Of a stretch of 64,000 nt of DNA, positions 1 through 8,074 are shown in pieces. Position 1 is the stretch's first letter. Every line of letters begins with the position of its first letter. A program made the position numbers and the translations under genes. The notes below the pieces were generated by a model that saw only the letters and a list, made by a program, of their open reading frames with translations, was not told the origin of the DNA and did no database searches. Source of the stretch: Tessaracoccus caeni (lineage in GTDB: Bacteria > Actinomycetota > Actinomycetes > Propionibacteriales > Propionibacteriaceae); NCBI RefSeq assembly GCF_029211185.1, contig NZ_JARGDO010000015.1:1-64000 (forward strand), written 5' to 3'.

Positions 1-408
1 TGGTGGCCTGCTGGTCACGGGGAGAGCGAAGGGTCCCAAACAACCAAGTCTGTTACACGTGCTTATAGCAACAATCCGCGCTTCTGCGCATGCTCTCCAC
101 CACCAAGCTCGAAAACGGGCTCCCAGGAGGGGCCCCAAGGCTGACTACCGGGGTTCGACCGTGACCAAGCACTACCACCATGAACCCGACCCCCCGCCCA
201 ACGCAACCCCTCCCGCCACATCTTCTGCTCCCAGGCAGGGGCCCCTCCAGGGCCCCTGGGAAGCTCGAAAAGAGCGCGACCATGCGTGGGGACGTGTGGT
301 CGGGTTCCTGCGGATTCTCGCGCTGGCTCTCCTCGAGGCTCGGCCGCAGACGGCCTCGCACCTCGAAGAGCGTAGGTGGGATGCACCTCGAAGAGCGTGG
401 GTGGGCGG
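1..408. other. Intergenic or undetermined left edge
   Basis: No reading frame here has a recognisable domain or a convincing ribosome binding site; the several short overlapping frames on both strands look like the usual spurious open frames of GC-rich DNA. The stretch holds a GGGGCCC/GGGCCCC hairpin near 238-256 and the short direct repeat listed separately. It may be the downstream flank of a gene left of the window. Confidence 0.5.
358..406. repeat. Two-copy direct repeat, 25-bp period
   Basis: Two copies of GCACCTCGAAGAGCGT followed by RGGTGGG begin at 358 and 383. They lie just past the end of the DsbA-family gene. Function unknown; could be a small tandem duplication. Confidence 0.6.
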
Positions 409-1125
409 CTAGCAGCCCTCGGGACCGCAGGCCTCTCCTTCTCCGCCGACGTCGATCAGCTTCGGCCGCTGGTCAGCGAGCGCTCGTTCCAGCACCTGGG
501 TGAAGACCTCCGACGGTTGGGCCCCGGAGACCCCGTAGGCGTTGTTCACCACGAAGAACGGCACCCCGCGCACACCGATGGTCAGGCCATCCTGCACGTC
601 CGCGTCGACGGCGGCGTCCAGTTCGACGGAGTCGAGCGCTGCCCGCACCGTCGTCTCCTCCAGTCCGGCTTCGGCGCTCAGCGCCACCAAGGTGTCCACG
701 TCGCCGATATCGGCGCCGTTCTCGAAGTGGGCGGAGAACAGCGCCTCCTCCAGCGCGTCGGTCCGACCGCCACCATCGGCCTGATCGGCGCGCTTGGCGG
801 CCTGCAGCACGCGATGGGCGCGCCGGGAGTTGGCCACGACGAGCCGGCCGAAGTCGTAGGCCAGGCCCTCGCCCTCAGCCTGCTGCCCCACGTAGCCGAT
901 CATCTCCTGGATGTTCTCTCGCGGAATGCCCTTGGCGGCGACGAGGTAGTCCACCTCGCTGCCGTCGTAGTGCTCGGGCAGCGTCGGGTCGAGCTGATAG
1001 CTGCGCCAGGTCACTCGCACCTGATCTCGTTCGGGAAAGGCGGCCAGCGCCTTCTCGAAGCGCCGCTTCCCGATGAAACACCAGGGACAGGCGATGTCGG
1101 ACCAGATCTGGACGTCGATGCTCAT
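409..1125 (-). CDS. DsbA family oxidoreductase, FrnE-like
   Basis: Thioredoxin-fold protein of the DsbA/FrnE family (about 238 aa), probably a cytoplasmic thiol-disulfide oxidoreductase. The N-terminus runs from a beta strand into the redox motif CPWC, followed by FIGKRRFEKAL, the classic FrnE active-site helix. The long helical insertion and the cis-proline motif GVRGVPFFVVN near residue 190 complete the fold. The C-terminus carries an extra CGPEGC pair of cysteines, which can form a second redox pair. I placed the start at the ATG at 1125; an in-frame TTG at 1137 is possible. There is no signal peptide. It is divergent from the Y RNA/rsr unit, and a 20-bp palindrome in the shared upstream region could control both directions. 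Family assignment is firm; substrate is unknown. Confidence 0.9.
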   Translation of the reverse strand: MSIDVQIWSDIACPWCFIGKRRFEKALAAFPERDQVRVTWRSYQLDPTLPEHYDGSEVDYLVAAKGIPRENIQEMIGYVGQQAEGEGLAYDFGRLVVANSRRAHRVLQAAKRADQADGGGRTDALEEALFSAHFENGADIGDVDTLVALSAEAGLEETTVRAALDSVELDAAVDADVQDGLTIGVRGVPFFVVNNAYGVSGAQPSEVFTQVLERALADQRPKLIDVGGEGEACGPEGC

Positions 1126-1161
1126 GTCCAGATTCAACCACCACCCGCAAACCCGGCCGGC

Positions 1162-1190
1162 TTGACAAAGGTGTGTAGTGCACTACACAC
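1162..1190 (+). promoter_or_regulatory. Promoter with 20-bp perfect palindrome
   Basis: A consensus -35 TTGACA at 1162-1167 is followed 16 bases later by TACACA at 1184-1189, which would start transcription near 1196-1199, the first base of the predicted Y RNA stem. The perfect palindrome GTGTGTAGTGCACTACACAC (1171-1190) fills the spacer and covers the -10, as a repressor operator would. A TetR-, MarR- or GntR-type regulator is plausible; none is encoded next to it. Confidence 0.6.
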
Positions 1191-1198
1191 TAGTGACA

Positions 1199-1329
1199 GC
1201 TAGGCGGGCCGAAGACGATCGGTTAACTTCTAACTTGCGGGTCCGGGGTTCGAGCCCCCGCTGATTAATCAGTAGCTCAGTTGGTAGAGCAGCAACCAAT
1301 CCCGGTTGTCACACACCTGCCCGCCTAGC
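1199..1329 (+). ncRNA. Y RNA (YrlA-like) with permuted tRNA-like domain
   Basis: A predicted Ro-binding Y RNA directly upstream of rsr. An 11-bp perfect stem joins 1199-1209 to 1319-1329. The 5' internal-loop side reads CGAAG after GGGC, matching the CCGAAG signature of the Ro60-binding stem in animal and bacterial Y RNAs. A second stem pairs 1214-1222 with 1302-1310 (9 bp, two G-U). The distal part resembles a tRNA in permuted order: T-arm 1244-1260 with loop TTCGAGC, a palindromic acceptor-like hairpin CTGATTAATCAG (1261-1272), then a D-arm GCTC-AGTTGGTA-GAGC (1275-1290). TTGC 1235-1238 can pair with GCAA 1292-1295 like an anticodon stem. This is the architecture reported for bacterial YrlA RNAs, where the Y stem leads into a tRNA mimic. 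It is not a normal tRNA because the halves are in reverse order and there is no CCA end. Confidence 0.85.
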
Positions 1330-1472
1330 CCCATGAAGCGAGGGGGCGGGCCGGAGTCGATCGGTTACCTCTGCATAGGGCCGGTCCAGACAGGACAGGA
1401 CACCCGGTTGGCACGACACGCCCGCCCCCGCCCCCGCCTCGTGGCTCACGGACATCGGAAGGAGGAAGAGGA

Positions 1473-3056
1473 ATGGACATTTTGCGCACCTTGGGGTTGC
1501 GTCGCACGCCACAGAACGAGGCGGCGAACCCGAAGCAGGTCGCGAACTCGGCGGGTGGCTACACCTTCATGATCGACGACGCAGCCAGGCTGCGCCGGTT
1601 CCTCACCCTGGGTGTCGACGGCGGCACCTATTACGCCTCCGACCATGCCCTCGCTCTCGACAACGCCGCGGTGCTCACGCGCATGGCAGCCGACGATCCT
1701 GAGGGTCTCGTCGCTACCATCGTCGAGGTCTCGACGAGCGGCGCCGCACCCAAGCAGAACCCGGCCCTGTTCGCTCTGGCCTACGCGGCCTCGGTGCCGG
1801 AGTCGGCTCCGGCCGCGCTGGCGGCCCTGCCTCAGGTGGCGCGCACCGGCACGCACCTGTTCCTTTTCGCCGGCTACGTCGAGCAGTTCCGCGGTTGGGG
1901 TCGCGGACTGCGTCGCGCGGTGGCCGGCTGGTACACGTCGAAGGACGTCGATCAGCTCGCCTACCAGCTGGCGAAGTACCGCCAGCGCGAGGGCTGGTCG
2001 CACCGCGACTTGCTGCGGCTGTCCCACCCGCAGGCATCCGCGCCGACGATGCGGGACATCTTCGAGTGGGTGGTGCGCGGCACCGTCGGCGCCGAGATCC
2101 CGCGGCTCATCCAGGGTTTCACCGCCGCACAGCAGGCCACCGACGCAACCACCTGGACGCGACTCGTGCGCGAATACGGATTGTCCTGGGAGATGCTGCC
2201 CGACGCGGCGCTCGCCGAGCGTGCCGTCTGGGACGCCCTGCTCGACGCCGGTCTCCCGCAGACGGCGTTGCTGCGTCAGCTCCCCCGGCTCACCCGACTG
2301 GGCTTGCTGCCGGAGATGGGCGGACGCACCGCCGAGGTGACGGCTCAGCTGGTCGACGCCGAGCGTCTGCGGCGAGCGCGCGTGCACCCGGTCAACGTGC
2401 TGGTGGCGCAGCGCACCTATGCTGCCGGCACATCGGCGCGTGGCTCGTCCTCCTGGGAGCCCACCCAGAAGGTGGCCGACGCATTGGATGCGGCGTTCTA
2501 CGCGGCCTTCGGCGCCGTGCGTCCGTCGGGGAAGCGCACGCTGCTGGCGGTGGATGTGTCGGGGTCGATGGGGGCGCCGATCTCGGGCATGCCGATCACC
2601 GCCCGCGAAGCATCGGCGGCACTGGCCTTGGTGCAGCTGGCCACGGAGCCGTCGTCGATGGCGGTGGGCTTTGGGGCCGGCCTCGCCTGGGGAACGAAGC
2701 TGAAGACGCTGGCGATCTCGCCCCGGAAGCGTCTCGACGATGCGCTGCGGGTGATCGACGCGATGCCGTTCGGCGGCACCGACTGCTCCCTGCCCATGCT
2801 GTACGCGGCTGAGAAGGGAATCGAGGTGGACACCTTCGTGGTCTACACCGACAACGAGACCTGGGCCGGCAAGGTGCACCCGCACCAAGCGCTGCGCGCT
2901 TACCGCGAGCAGACCGGGATCCCGGCCAAGCTCGTCGTCGTGGGCATGACGGCCACCGCCTTCAGCATCGCCGACCCCGACGACGCAGGCATGCTCGACG
3001 TCGCCGGCTTCGACGCAGCCGTGCCCACCCTGATCGCGGACTTCGCCCGTGACTGA
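1473..3056 (+). CDS. rsr: Rsr, bacterial Ro60 orthologue (TROVE domain)
   Basis: A 527-aa TROVE-domain protein, the bacterial orthologue of the Ro60 autoantigen. It should form the HEAT-like ring that binds Y RNA on its outside and misfolded RNA ends in its pore, acting in RNA quality control with exoribonucleases. The first roughly 340 residues are the helical TROVE ring, with typical stretches such as GGYTFMIDD and RRAVAGWY. The C-terminal domain is von Willebrand A-like, with MIDAS motif DVSGSMG near residue 360 and a later GGTDCSLPM. The length matches the family. The ATG is preceded by AAGGAGG at a good distance. The predicted Y RNA lies 144 bp upstream on the same strand, and the next gene overlaps the 3' end by 8 bp. 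No RtcA/RtcB ligase is present, unlike the enterobacterial locus. Confidence 0.95.
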   Translation: MDILRTLGLRRTPQNEAANPKQVANSAGGYTFMIDDAARLRRFLTLGVDGGTYYASDHALALDNAAVLTRMAADDPEGLVATIVEVSTSGAAPKQNPALFALAYAASVPESAPAALAALPQVARTGTHLFLFAGYVEQFRGWGRGLRRAVAGWYTSKDVDQLAYQLAKYRQREGWSHRDLLRLSHPQASAPTMRDIFEWVVRGTVGAEIPRLIQGFTAAQQATDATTWTRLVREYGLSWEMLPDAALAERAVWDALLDAGLPQTALLRQLPRLTRLGLLPEMGGRTAEVTAQLVDAERLRRARVHPVNVLVAQRTYAAGTSARGSSSWEPTQKVADALDAAFYAAFGAVRPSGKRTLLAVDVSGSMGAPISGMPITAREASAALALVQLATEPSSMAVGFGAGLAWGTKLKTLAISPRKRLDDALRVIDAMPFGGTDCSLPMLYAAEKGIEVDTFVVYTDNETWAGKVHPHQALRAYREQTGIPAKLVVVGMTATAFSIADPDDAGMLDVAGFDAAVPTLIADFARD

Positions 3057-3336
3057 GCGGCCCAGCGCAGGCGGCACCCCTCAGCGGGGTGCCGCCTCGC
3101 GTCGTCGTGGGGGCGTCTCCGACGCCCGACTCGCCCGCGCGAGGGAGCTGCATCGCAAGGCCGCGGAGGCCGAAGAACTGGCCGCCCGTCTCCGCGCGGA
3201 ACGCGATTCCCTGATCAAACGCCTGCGCGCCGAGGATCCGGAGAAATGGTCGTACGGTTCGCTCGCCGCCGGCATCGGCTGCAGCCGCGAACTCGTCGCC
3301 CTGGTCATCAAGCGCAAACCCGCTCGCCCGAGCTGA
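3049..3336 (+). CDS. Small coiled-coil/helix-turn-helix protein
   Basis: A 95-aa basic protein whose GTG start overlaps the end of rsr by 8 bp, so it is probably translationally coupled. Residues 1-25 are disordered and rich in Arg and Gly. Residues 26-65 are a charged helix of heptad character (RARELHRKAAEAEELAARL). Residues 68-90 (WSYGSLAAGIGCSRELVALV) look like a helix-turn-helix. I know no named family for it. Its coupling to rsr suggests a partner or regulator of the Ro/Y RNA unit; direct DNA or RNA binding is inference. Confidence 0.75.
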   Translation: MTERPSAGGTPQRGAASRRRGGVSDARLARARELHRKAAEAEELAARLRAERDSLIKRLRAEDPEKWSYGSLAAGIGCSRELVALVIKRKPARPS

Positions 3337-3366
3337 GCCACAAGAGCTCGACCGGACTGTCATTGA

Positions 3367-3383
3367 CGACGCTTCGGGCGTCG
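3367..3383 (+). other. Hairpin between HTH gene and protease operon
   Basis: CGACGC (3367-3372) and GCGTCG (3378-3383) flank the loop TTCGG. No T-run follows, so it may be a weak terminator, an operator or part of a leader. Confidence 0.35.
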
Positions 3384-3417
3384 AAGACTCTTGCTTCGCG
3401 GTACCCGAAGGAGGATA

Positions 3418-3465
3418 GTGACGCTCACAAGCACAGCTGCCTGCTGCGGAAGGGGTCCGCAATGA
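3418..3465 (+). CDS. Possible 15-residue leader peptide
   Basis: A GTG start preceded by a strong AAGGAGG opens a 15-codon frame reading VTLTSTAACCGRGPQ. Its TGA overlaps the ATG of the protease gene (ATGA), so translation of the large protein may be coupled to it. The protease ATG itself has only a weaker AAGGGG. It could equally be a chance frame. Confidence 0.35.
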   Translation: MTLTSTAACCGRGPQ

Positions 3466-6269
3466 ACGGTGTTGACGTCCTCAGGCTACTGTTGGCCGCC
3501 CGCGACCCGGATGTAGAGATCACGGGGCTCGACCTCACGACGCTGCGTTTCGTGGTCGAGTTTCAGACGGTCGTCGACGTCGATGCCGTCAAGGGCCAGA
3601 TCGCCGAGCTCCTTGAGACTGAGCCCGATTCCTTCCAGTTCTACCCGTTGTTCGACGAAACACCCAGCCCCGGCGACCAGCCCCAAGGGCCGTCCGACGG
3701 CGAGTTCGGCGAGTTCTACGTCCTGCAGTTCCCCGGGCTGGAGCGCACCGTCGGCAACGAGATGCTCTTCGCGATGGCCTACGAACTGGCCGACGCCCTC
3801 GGCGCGGTCACCGTCGAACCGGACCTCGGCACTCAGATCTACGTCGAGCCACTCCCGCCGGACGCGGCACCGGAGGGCGTCATCGCTCGTGCCTTCGCGG
3901 GCACCTGCTTCGTGGAGGGGGACGCTCCGACCGACAAGCTGTGGGCGCTCGAGCGAGCGGGCGTGCTTGCGGCGTGGGCACAGTCACCTGCCCGCGGGGC
4001 CGGCGTCACCATCGCACAACCAGACACTGGCGTGACGCACCACGTCGAGCTGTCCGACGTCGTGCAACGCGACGGCCTCAACGTCCTCACCGACACTCCC
4101 GACGCCGCCGATCCCATGGGCACCAGCGGTTTCCCCGGACACGGCACGGCGACGGCGAGCGTCGCCGTCAGCGGCCCCGGGGGCGACGTGAAGGGCTCCG
4201 CGCCCGGCGCGACGCTCATCCCCATCCGCGCCATTGAGTCCGTCGTCCTCCTCTTCAACGGCTCCGCGATCGCGAAGGCCATCGATCACGCCCGGCTCCG
4301 CCGCGCCAACGTCATCACCATGAGCCTCGGCGGAACGCCGAGCCGGGCGATGCGGCGCGCCATCGACCGCGCCATCGGCGAGGGCATCATCGTGTTGGCG
4401 GCCGCAGGCAACTGCGTGCGGCTCGTCGTGTACCCGGCCCGGTACGACGAGGTGATCGCGGTGGCCGGCAGCAACGTGCACGACCTGCCATGGCAGGGAT
4501 CCTGTCGCGGTGCCCGCGTCGACATCACGGCTCCCGGAGAGAACGTCTGGCGCGCCATCGCGGGGCCTTCGGGGGCGGACATCGGCGGCGGCCAGGGCAC
4601 CTCCTTCGCCGTCGCCCTCACGGCGGGCACCGCCGCCCTGTGGCTCTCCCATCACGGGATCGACGCGGTCCACGACGCCGCGGCCCGTCGCGGGATCACC
4701 GTGCAAGAGCTCTTCCGCGAGTTCCTCGTCGCGACCGCCCGCACCCCCGCGAACTGGGACACGTCCGACTTCGGGCAGGGCATCGTCGACGCCGGGGCTC
4801 TTCTCGCCCGGCCGCTCAACAGTCCGCCCCCGATCCAGCTGGAGGCCGCTCCGGGTGCCAGCGCTCCCGACACGCTCGAGCTGCTCGCCGAGGCCTGGGG
4901 ACCGGCCGACGCCGTCCGGCTCGGCGACGTCGCCACCGATCCCCGGTTCCAACTGGAACTCAGCGCGCTGGCACTGGAGGACGCCCGCGTCGGTGCCGCG
5001 GAGCCGGGTGGAGCCGAGTCGAGCATGACCAGGAACGGCATCAGCCCGCAGCTGGCCGCCGCGATCGGCCCGACGGCGCCGCCTCCTGGCGGTCACGTGC
5101 GGCCGACGGAGCGCACCGAGCCGGCCCACGCCGCCGACCCGGTCGTCATCGTCGCCGCCCGCGCGGGCGGGTTCGAGTCGACGGCGGACATCTCGCCCGA
5201 GGCGGCGCGGGACCTGCTCGCGGCCAACCGGGACGCCCCGATCGACGCGATCAACGCGCGGCTCAAGAGTGTGCGCGCGTCGCTCGCCAAGACTGAGCGT
5301 GCCGCGCAACTAAAGCCTCTGCACGATCAGTTGTTGCGCGATACCCGACGCGTCGTGAAGCGACTGAGCGCAGGCAAGCTCATCCCCGACGACATCGACG
5401 CGCAGGTCGGGCTCGAGGCGCTCGTGCAGCTCGAGGGACGGCCAGCGCTGCGGATGACCGACGACGTCGTCGACCCCGACGATCCCGGCCTCGGCGAATG
5501 GGCCGGCGCCGTCCTCCTCCAGGAGGCCCGACTCCGCGGGATTCAGGGCTCGATCGGCCGGATCGATACCGCCGCCGGGATCCACGCCGGAACGGGGTTC
5601 GTGGTCGGCGACGGCCTCATCATGACCAACCGCCACGTCCTGGAGGCGCTCGCGTTCCCGGCACCGCGCCGCGTCCAGCCGTCGATGTGGGTGCTCCACG
5701 GCCGGCCGACCATCAACTTCTCCGCCTCCGCGAAGGACCCGTCGCAGAGCTTCGAGATCGTCGAGGTGGCGTTCAGCGGTCCGAACCCGGCGGACGTCGT
5801 CGACTACCGCAACCTCGACCTCGCGCTCCTCCGAATCGCGAAGACCAACGCCCACGGCGAGGCACCACCGCCCCTGCGGCTCTCCGGCAAGCCCGCCGGC
5901 GGGGGCGCGAAGCTGTTCGTGATCGGGTACCCGGCGATGCCCACCGCCCTCCCCTCGGACGAGGAGGGACGACGGCGGATGGACGTCATCCGGCGCCTGG
6001 GTGAGATCTACGCAACGACGTTCGGCGTGCGCTACCTCAGCCCGGGGCTCGTGATGCAGACGCCGACGCAGTTCCGTCCCGACGACCCCAACCCGCGCGT
6101 GTTCACGCACGACGCCACGTCGCTCGGCGGCAACAGCGGATCCTGCGTCCTCTCCTTCGACGACAACCTCGATGTCGCCGGCCTCCACTTCGCGGGCGAC
6201 TGGCTGCGCGCGAACTTCGCCCACGCGATCGACAGGGTTCGCGGCGAGATCGCGGACTTCCTGCGATGA
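3462..6269 (+). CDS. Dual protease: subtilisin (S8) plus trypsin-like domain
   Basis: A 935-aa protein with two serine protease domains and no signal peptide or membrane segment, so it should act in the cytoplasm. Residues 1-130 are an N-terminal region of unknown fold. The subtilisin domain spans about 160-440, with Asp188 (QPDTGV), His227 (GHGTA), the oxyanion Asn in AAAGNC and Ser381 (GTSFAVAL). A helical linker follows (about 500-690). The C-terminal chymotrypsin-like domain has His725 (TNRHV), Asp786 (NLDLALL) and Ser892 (GGNSGS). Both triads look intact. The ATG at 3462 was chosen because it follows AAGGGG and overlaps the leader frame. The gene is the first of three linked by ATGA overlaps with a second trypsin-like protease and a STAND NTPase. 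Two proteases in one chain suggest either a cleavage cascade or self-activation; targets are unknown. Confidence 0.9.
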   Translation: MNGVDVLRLLLAARDPDVEITGLDLTTLRFVVEFQTVVDVDAVKGQIAELLETEPDSFQFYPLFDETPSPGDQPQGPSDGEFGEFYVLQFPGLERTVGNEMLFAMAYELADALGAVTVEPDLGTQIYVEPLPPDAAPEGVIARAFAGTCFVEGDAPTDKLWALERAGVLAAWAQSPARGAGVTIAQPDTGVTHHVELSDVVQRDGLNVLTDTPDAADPMGTSGFPGHGTATASVAVSGPGGDVKGSAPGATLIPIRAIESVVLLFNGSAIAKAIDHARLRRANVITMSLGGTPSRAMRRAIDRAIGEGIIVLAAAGNCVRLVVYPARYDEVIAVAGSNVHDLPWQGSCRGARVDITAPGENVWRAIAGPSGADIGGGQGTSFAVALTAGTAALWLSHHGIDAVHDAAARRGITVQELFREFLVATARTPANWDTSDFGQGIVDAGALLARPLNSPPPIQLEAAPGASAPDTLELLAEAWGPADAVRLGDVATDPRFQLELSALALEDARVGAAEPGGAESSMTRNGISPQLAAAIGPTAPPPGGHVRPTERTEPAHAADPVVIVAARAGGFESTADISPEAARDLLAANRDAPIDAINARLKSVRASLAKTERAAQLKPLHDQLLRDTRRVVKRLSAGKLIPDDIDAQVGLEALVQLEGRPALRMTDDVVDPDDPGLGEWAGAVLLQEARLRGIQGSIGRIDTAAGIHAGTGFVVGDGLIMTNRHVLEALAFPAPRRVQPSMWVLHGRPTINFSASAKDPSQSFEIVEVAFSGPNPADVVDYRNLDLALLRIAKTNAHGEAPPPLRLSGKPAGGGAKLFVIGYPAMPTALPSDEEGRRRMDVIRRLGEIYATTFGVRYLSPGLVMQTPTQFRPDDPNPRVFTHDATSLGGNSGSCVLSFDDNLDVAGLHFAGDWLRANFAHAIDRVRGEIADFLR

Positions 6270-8074
6270 CCGACACCGAGGCCGGTGCGGCGCCGCCCCT
6301 CGACCTGCGCGACCTGGCCGGACAGGTCACCTGCAACAGGAAGGACTTCGAGCGTCTCTACGACGAGGTGCGCCCCAAGGATCGCGAGACCCGCTCCTTC
6401 ATGGTGGCCGCGTTGGGCGCGAGCAGCGACGGCCTCGCGTTCGAGGCTGCGCTCCGGCACGCGGACGAGGAGGGCTGGTTCACCCAACTCGCCGAGCGGC
6501 TCCTGCGCGACGGCTTCCTGCGGTCGGGTGCACCGCCCGTCACCAACCTTCAAGCCGTCGTGAAGCGCGAACTGGGGTTCCCCGACACCGCAGAGGTGGA
6601 ACGGGGCGGCCTGCGGGCACGCGCTCGGCTGTGCCGCGTCGACGTCGAGATCGACGGCCGGCCCGGAGCGGTCACCGGCACCGGGTTCCTCGTCGGGACC
6701 AGCACCGTCGTCACCTCCTTCCACGTGGTGTCGGCGCTCGTCGACCCCGCCACGGAGGCACCGCGACCCGACGCGCATCGCCAACTCACCGTCCGTTTCG
6801 ACCACGCGACCGACGCGAACCAGCCCAGCCTCTATCGCGTGCCGGAGAACTGGCTCGTGTGTTCCCGGCCTCCTCACCCCGACGAGGTCAGCAGGACCCA
6901 GGCGGGCGGCGTCGAACTCCACGAGCCGAACGCGCTCGGCGCCTTGGCCGGACACCTCGACTACGCCGTGATCCTCCTCGCCGGTTCCCCCGGTGCGGAG
7001 CGCGGGTACTACGACCTCGACGCGGCCGTCGAGCCGGTCATCGGCGGCCCCATCCACCTCTTCCAGCACCCGGAAGGCGTCCAGCAGCGGCAGGCCTCGG
7101 GCACGCTCGTCGGCTTCCGCCCGAAGTCGCCGAACGAGCGAGTCGACCACGACGCCAACTCCCTGCCCGGGTCGTCGGGCGGACTGCTCCTCGACGGCAC
7201 CTACGCGCTCGTCGGCCTGCACCAGGGCGCCTACGGCAACCCGCCCATCAACACCGCCATCTCCGCCACGGCGATCCGCGCCGACGTACGCAGCCAGAAC
7301 ATCGATCTGCTCGAGAGCTCCTACGCGCAGGCCTACCGACTGGTCGACGGCAGCCGCCCCATCCTGGGACGCACCCGGTGTCAGGAATGGATCCGGCGCG
7401 CGCCCCAGCCCCTCGTCCGCGTCAAGGCCGCGCCCAGGGACAAGGGGGTGAGCTTCACCGTCGAGATCATGCGGGCGTGCCTCCCGCCCGGCAGCCACGC
7501 GATCCAGACGTTCAGCGCCAGCGAGTTCCACTCCGACGCCCTCCGCACCGCGGAGCTCATCCTCGGCTGGTTCGGCGTCGACACGGCAGGACTTCCGACG
7601 ATCGCCGAGGCCAACTCCAGCCGCGGCGTGTGGATCAGCAACCTGGCGACGGCATTCGTCACGCGCCTCGCCGCAGCGTTCCAGGGCCGCACCGTCTGGC
7701 TTGTCGTCGACGACCTCTCGAAGCGCAAGCTCGCGGTCCCCGACGGCAGCGTGCAGGACTTCCTCTCCGAGCTCTACCGCCGATCGTCGGGATTCGCGAA
7801 TCTTCGCATCGTGCTGCTCGGGCTCCGCACCGTCCCGAGCGGCTTCCCGAACGGGCTGGCGCACAGCGAGGATATCCTGCCGCCCCAGGCCGCCGATGTC
7901 GCGTCCTACATCCGCTACGGACTGACGGCGAAGGGGCTCGCGTACTCCACGCAGGAGATTGACCGGCTGACCCGGCTTGTCATGCTCACGGCGGGCACGA
8001 GCATCGGAAAGCTGAGCGACTACGTCTCGGACAAGGTGGACCGCATGCTGTCCGACGCCGAGGATGCACGATGA
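6266..8074 (+). CDS. Trypsin-like protease with helical adaptor-type N-terminus
   Basis: A 602-aa protein whose ATG overlaps the stop of the preceding protease gene by 4 bp. Residues 9-80 are a compact helical domain (LDLRDLAGQV ... KDFERLYDEV) that resembles the effector-associated domains described for NTP-dependent conflict systems. Residues 125-330 are a chymotrypsin-like protease with His153 (TSFHVV), Asp232 (HLDYAV) and Ser304 (PGSSGG). Residues 360-590 (from ILGRTRCQEW) contain a hydrophobic strand ending VWLVVDDLSKR and further strands, like an inactive or minimal NTPase-type fold; no P-loop is seen. The family pattern is an adaptor domain recruiting a protease to a STAND sensor, which is the next gene. 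Protease assignment is sure; the role of the C-terminal half is not. Confidence 0.85.
   Translation: MTDTEAGAAPPLDLRDLAGQVTCNRKDFERLYDEVRPKDRETRSFMVAALGASSDGLAFEAALRHADEEGWFTQLAERLLRDGFLRSGAPPVTNLQAVVKRELGFPDTAEVERGGLRARARLCRVDVEIDGRPGAVTGTGFLVGTSTVVTSFHVVSALVDPATEAPRPDAHRQLTVRFDHATDANQPSLYRVPENWLVCSRPPHPDEVSRTQAGGVELHEPNALGALAGHLDYAVILLAGSPGAERGYYDLDAAVEPVIGGPIHLFQHPEGVQQRQASGTLVGFRPKSPNERVDHDANSLPGSSGGLLLDGTYALVGLHQGAYGNPPINTAISATAIRADVRSQNIDLLESSYAQAYRLVDGSRPILGRTRCQEWIRRAPQPLVRVKAAPRDKGVSFTVEIMRACLPPGSHAIQTFSASEFHSDALRTAELILGWFGVDTAGLPTIAEANSSRGVWISNLATAFVTRLAAAFQGRTVWLVVDDLSKRKLAVPDGSVQDFLSELYRRSSGFANLRIVLLGLRTVPSGFPNGLAHSEDILPPQAADVASYIRYGLTAKGLAYSTQEIDRLTRLVMLTAGTSIGKLSDYVSDKVDRMLSDAEDAR

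Noticed and set aside
53-503. Overlapping open frames on both strands at the left edge
   Set aside because: They lack domains, ribosome binding sites and consistent codon use; they are shadows of GC-rich sequence.
1223-1310. An ordinary tRNA gene
   Set aside because: T-arm and D-arm are present but in reversed order, there is no continuous acceptor stem or CCA, and the region fits a Y RNA with tRNA-like domain instead.
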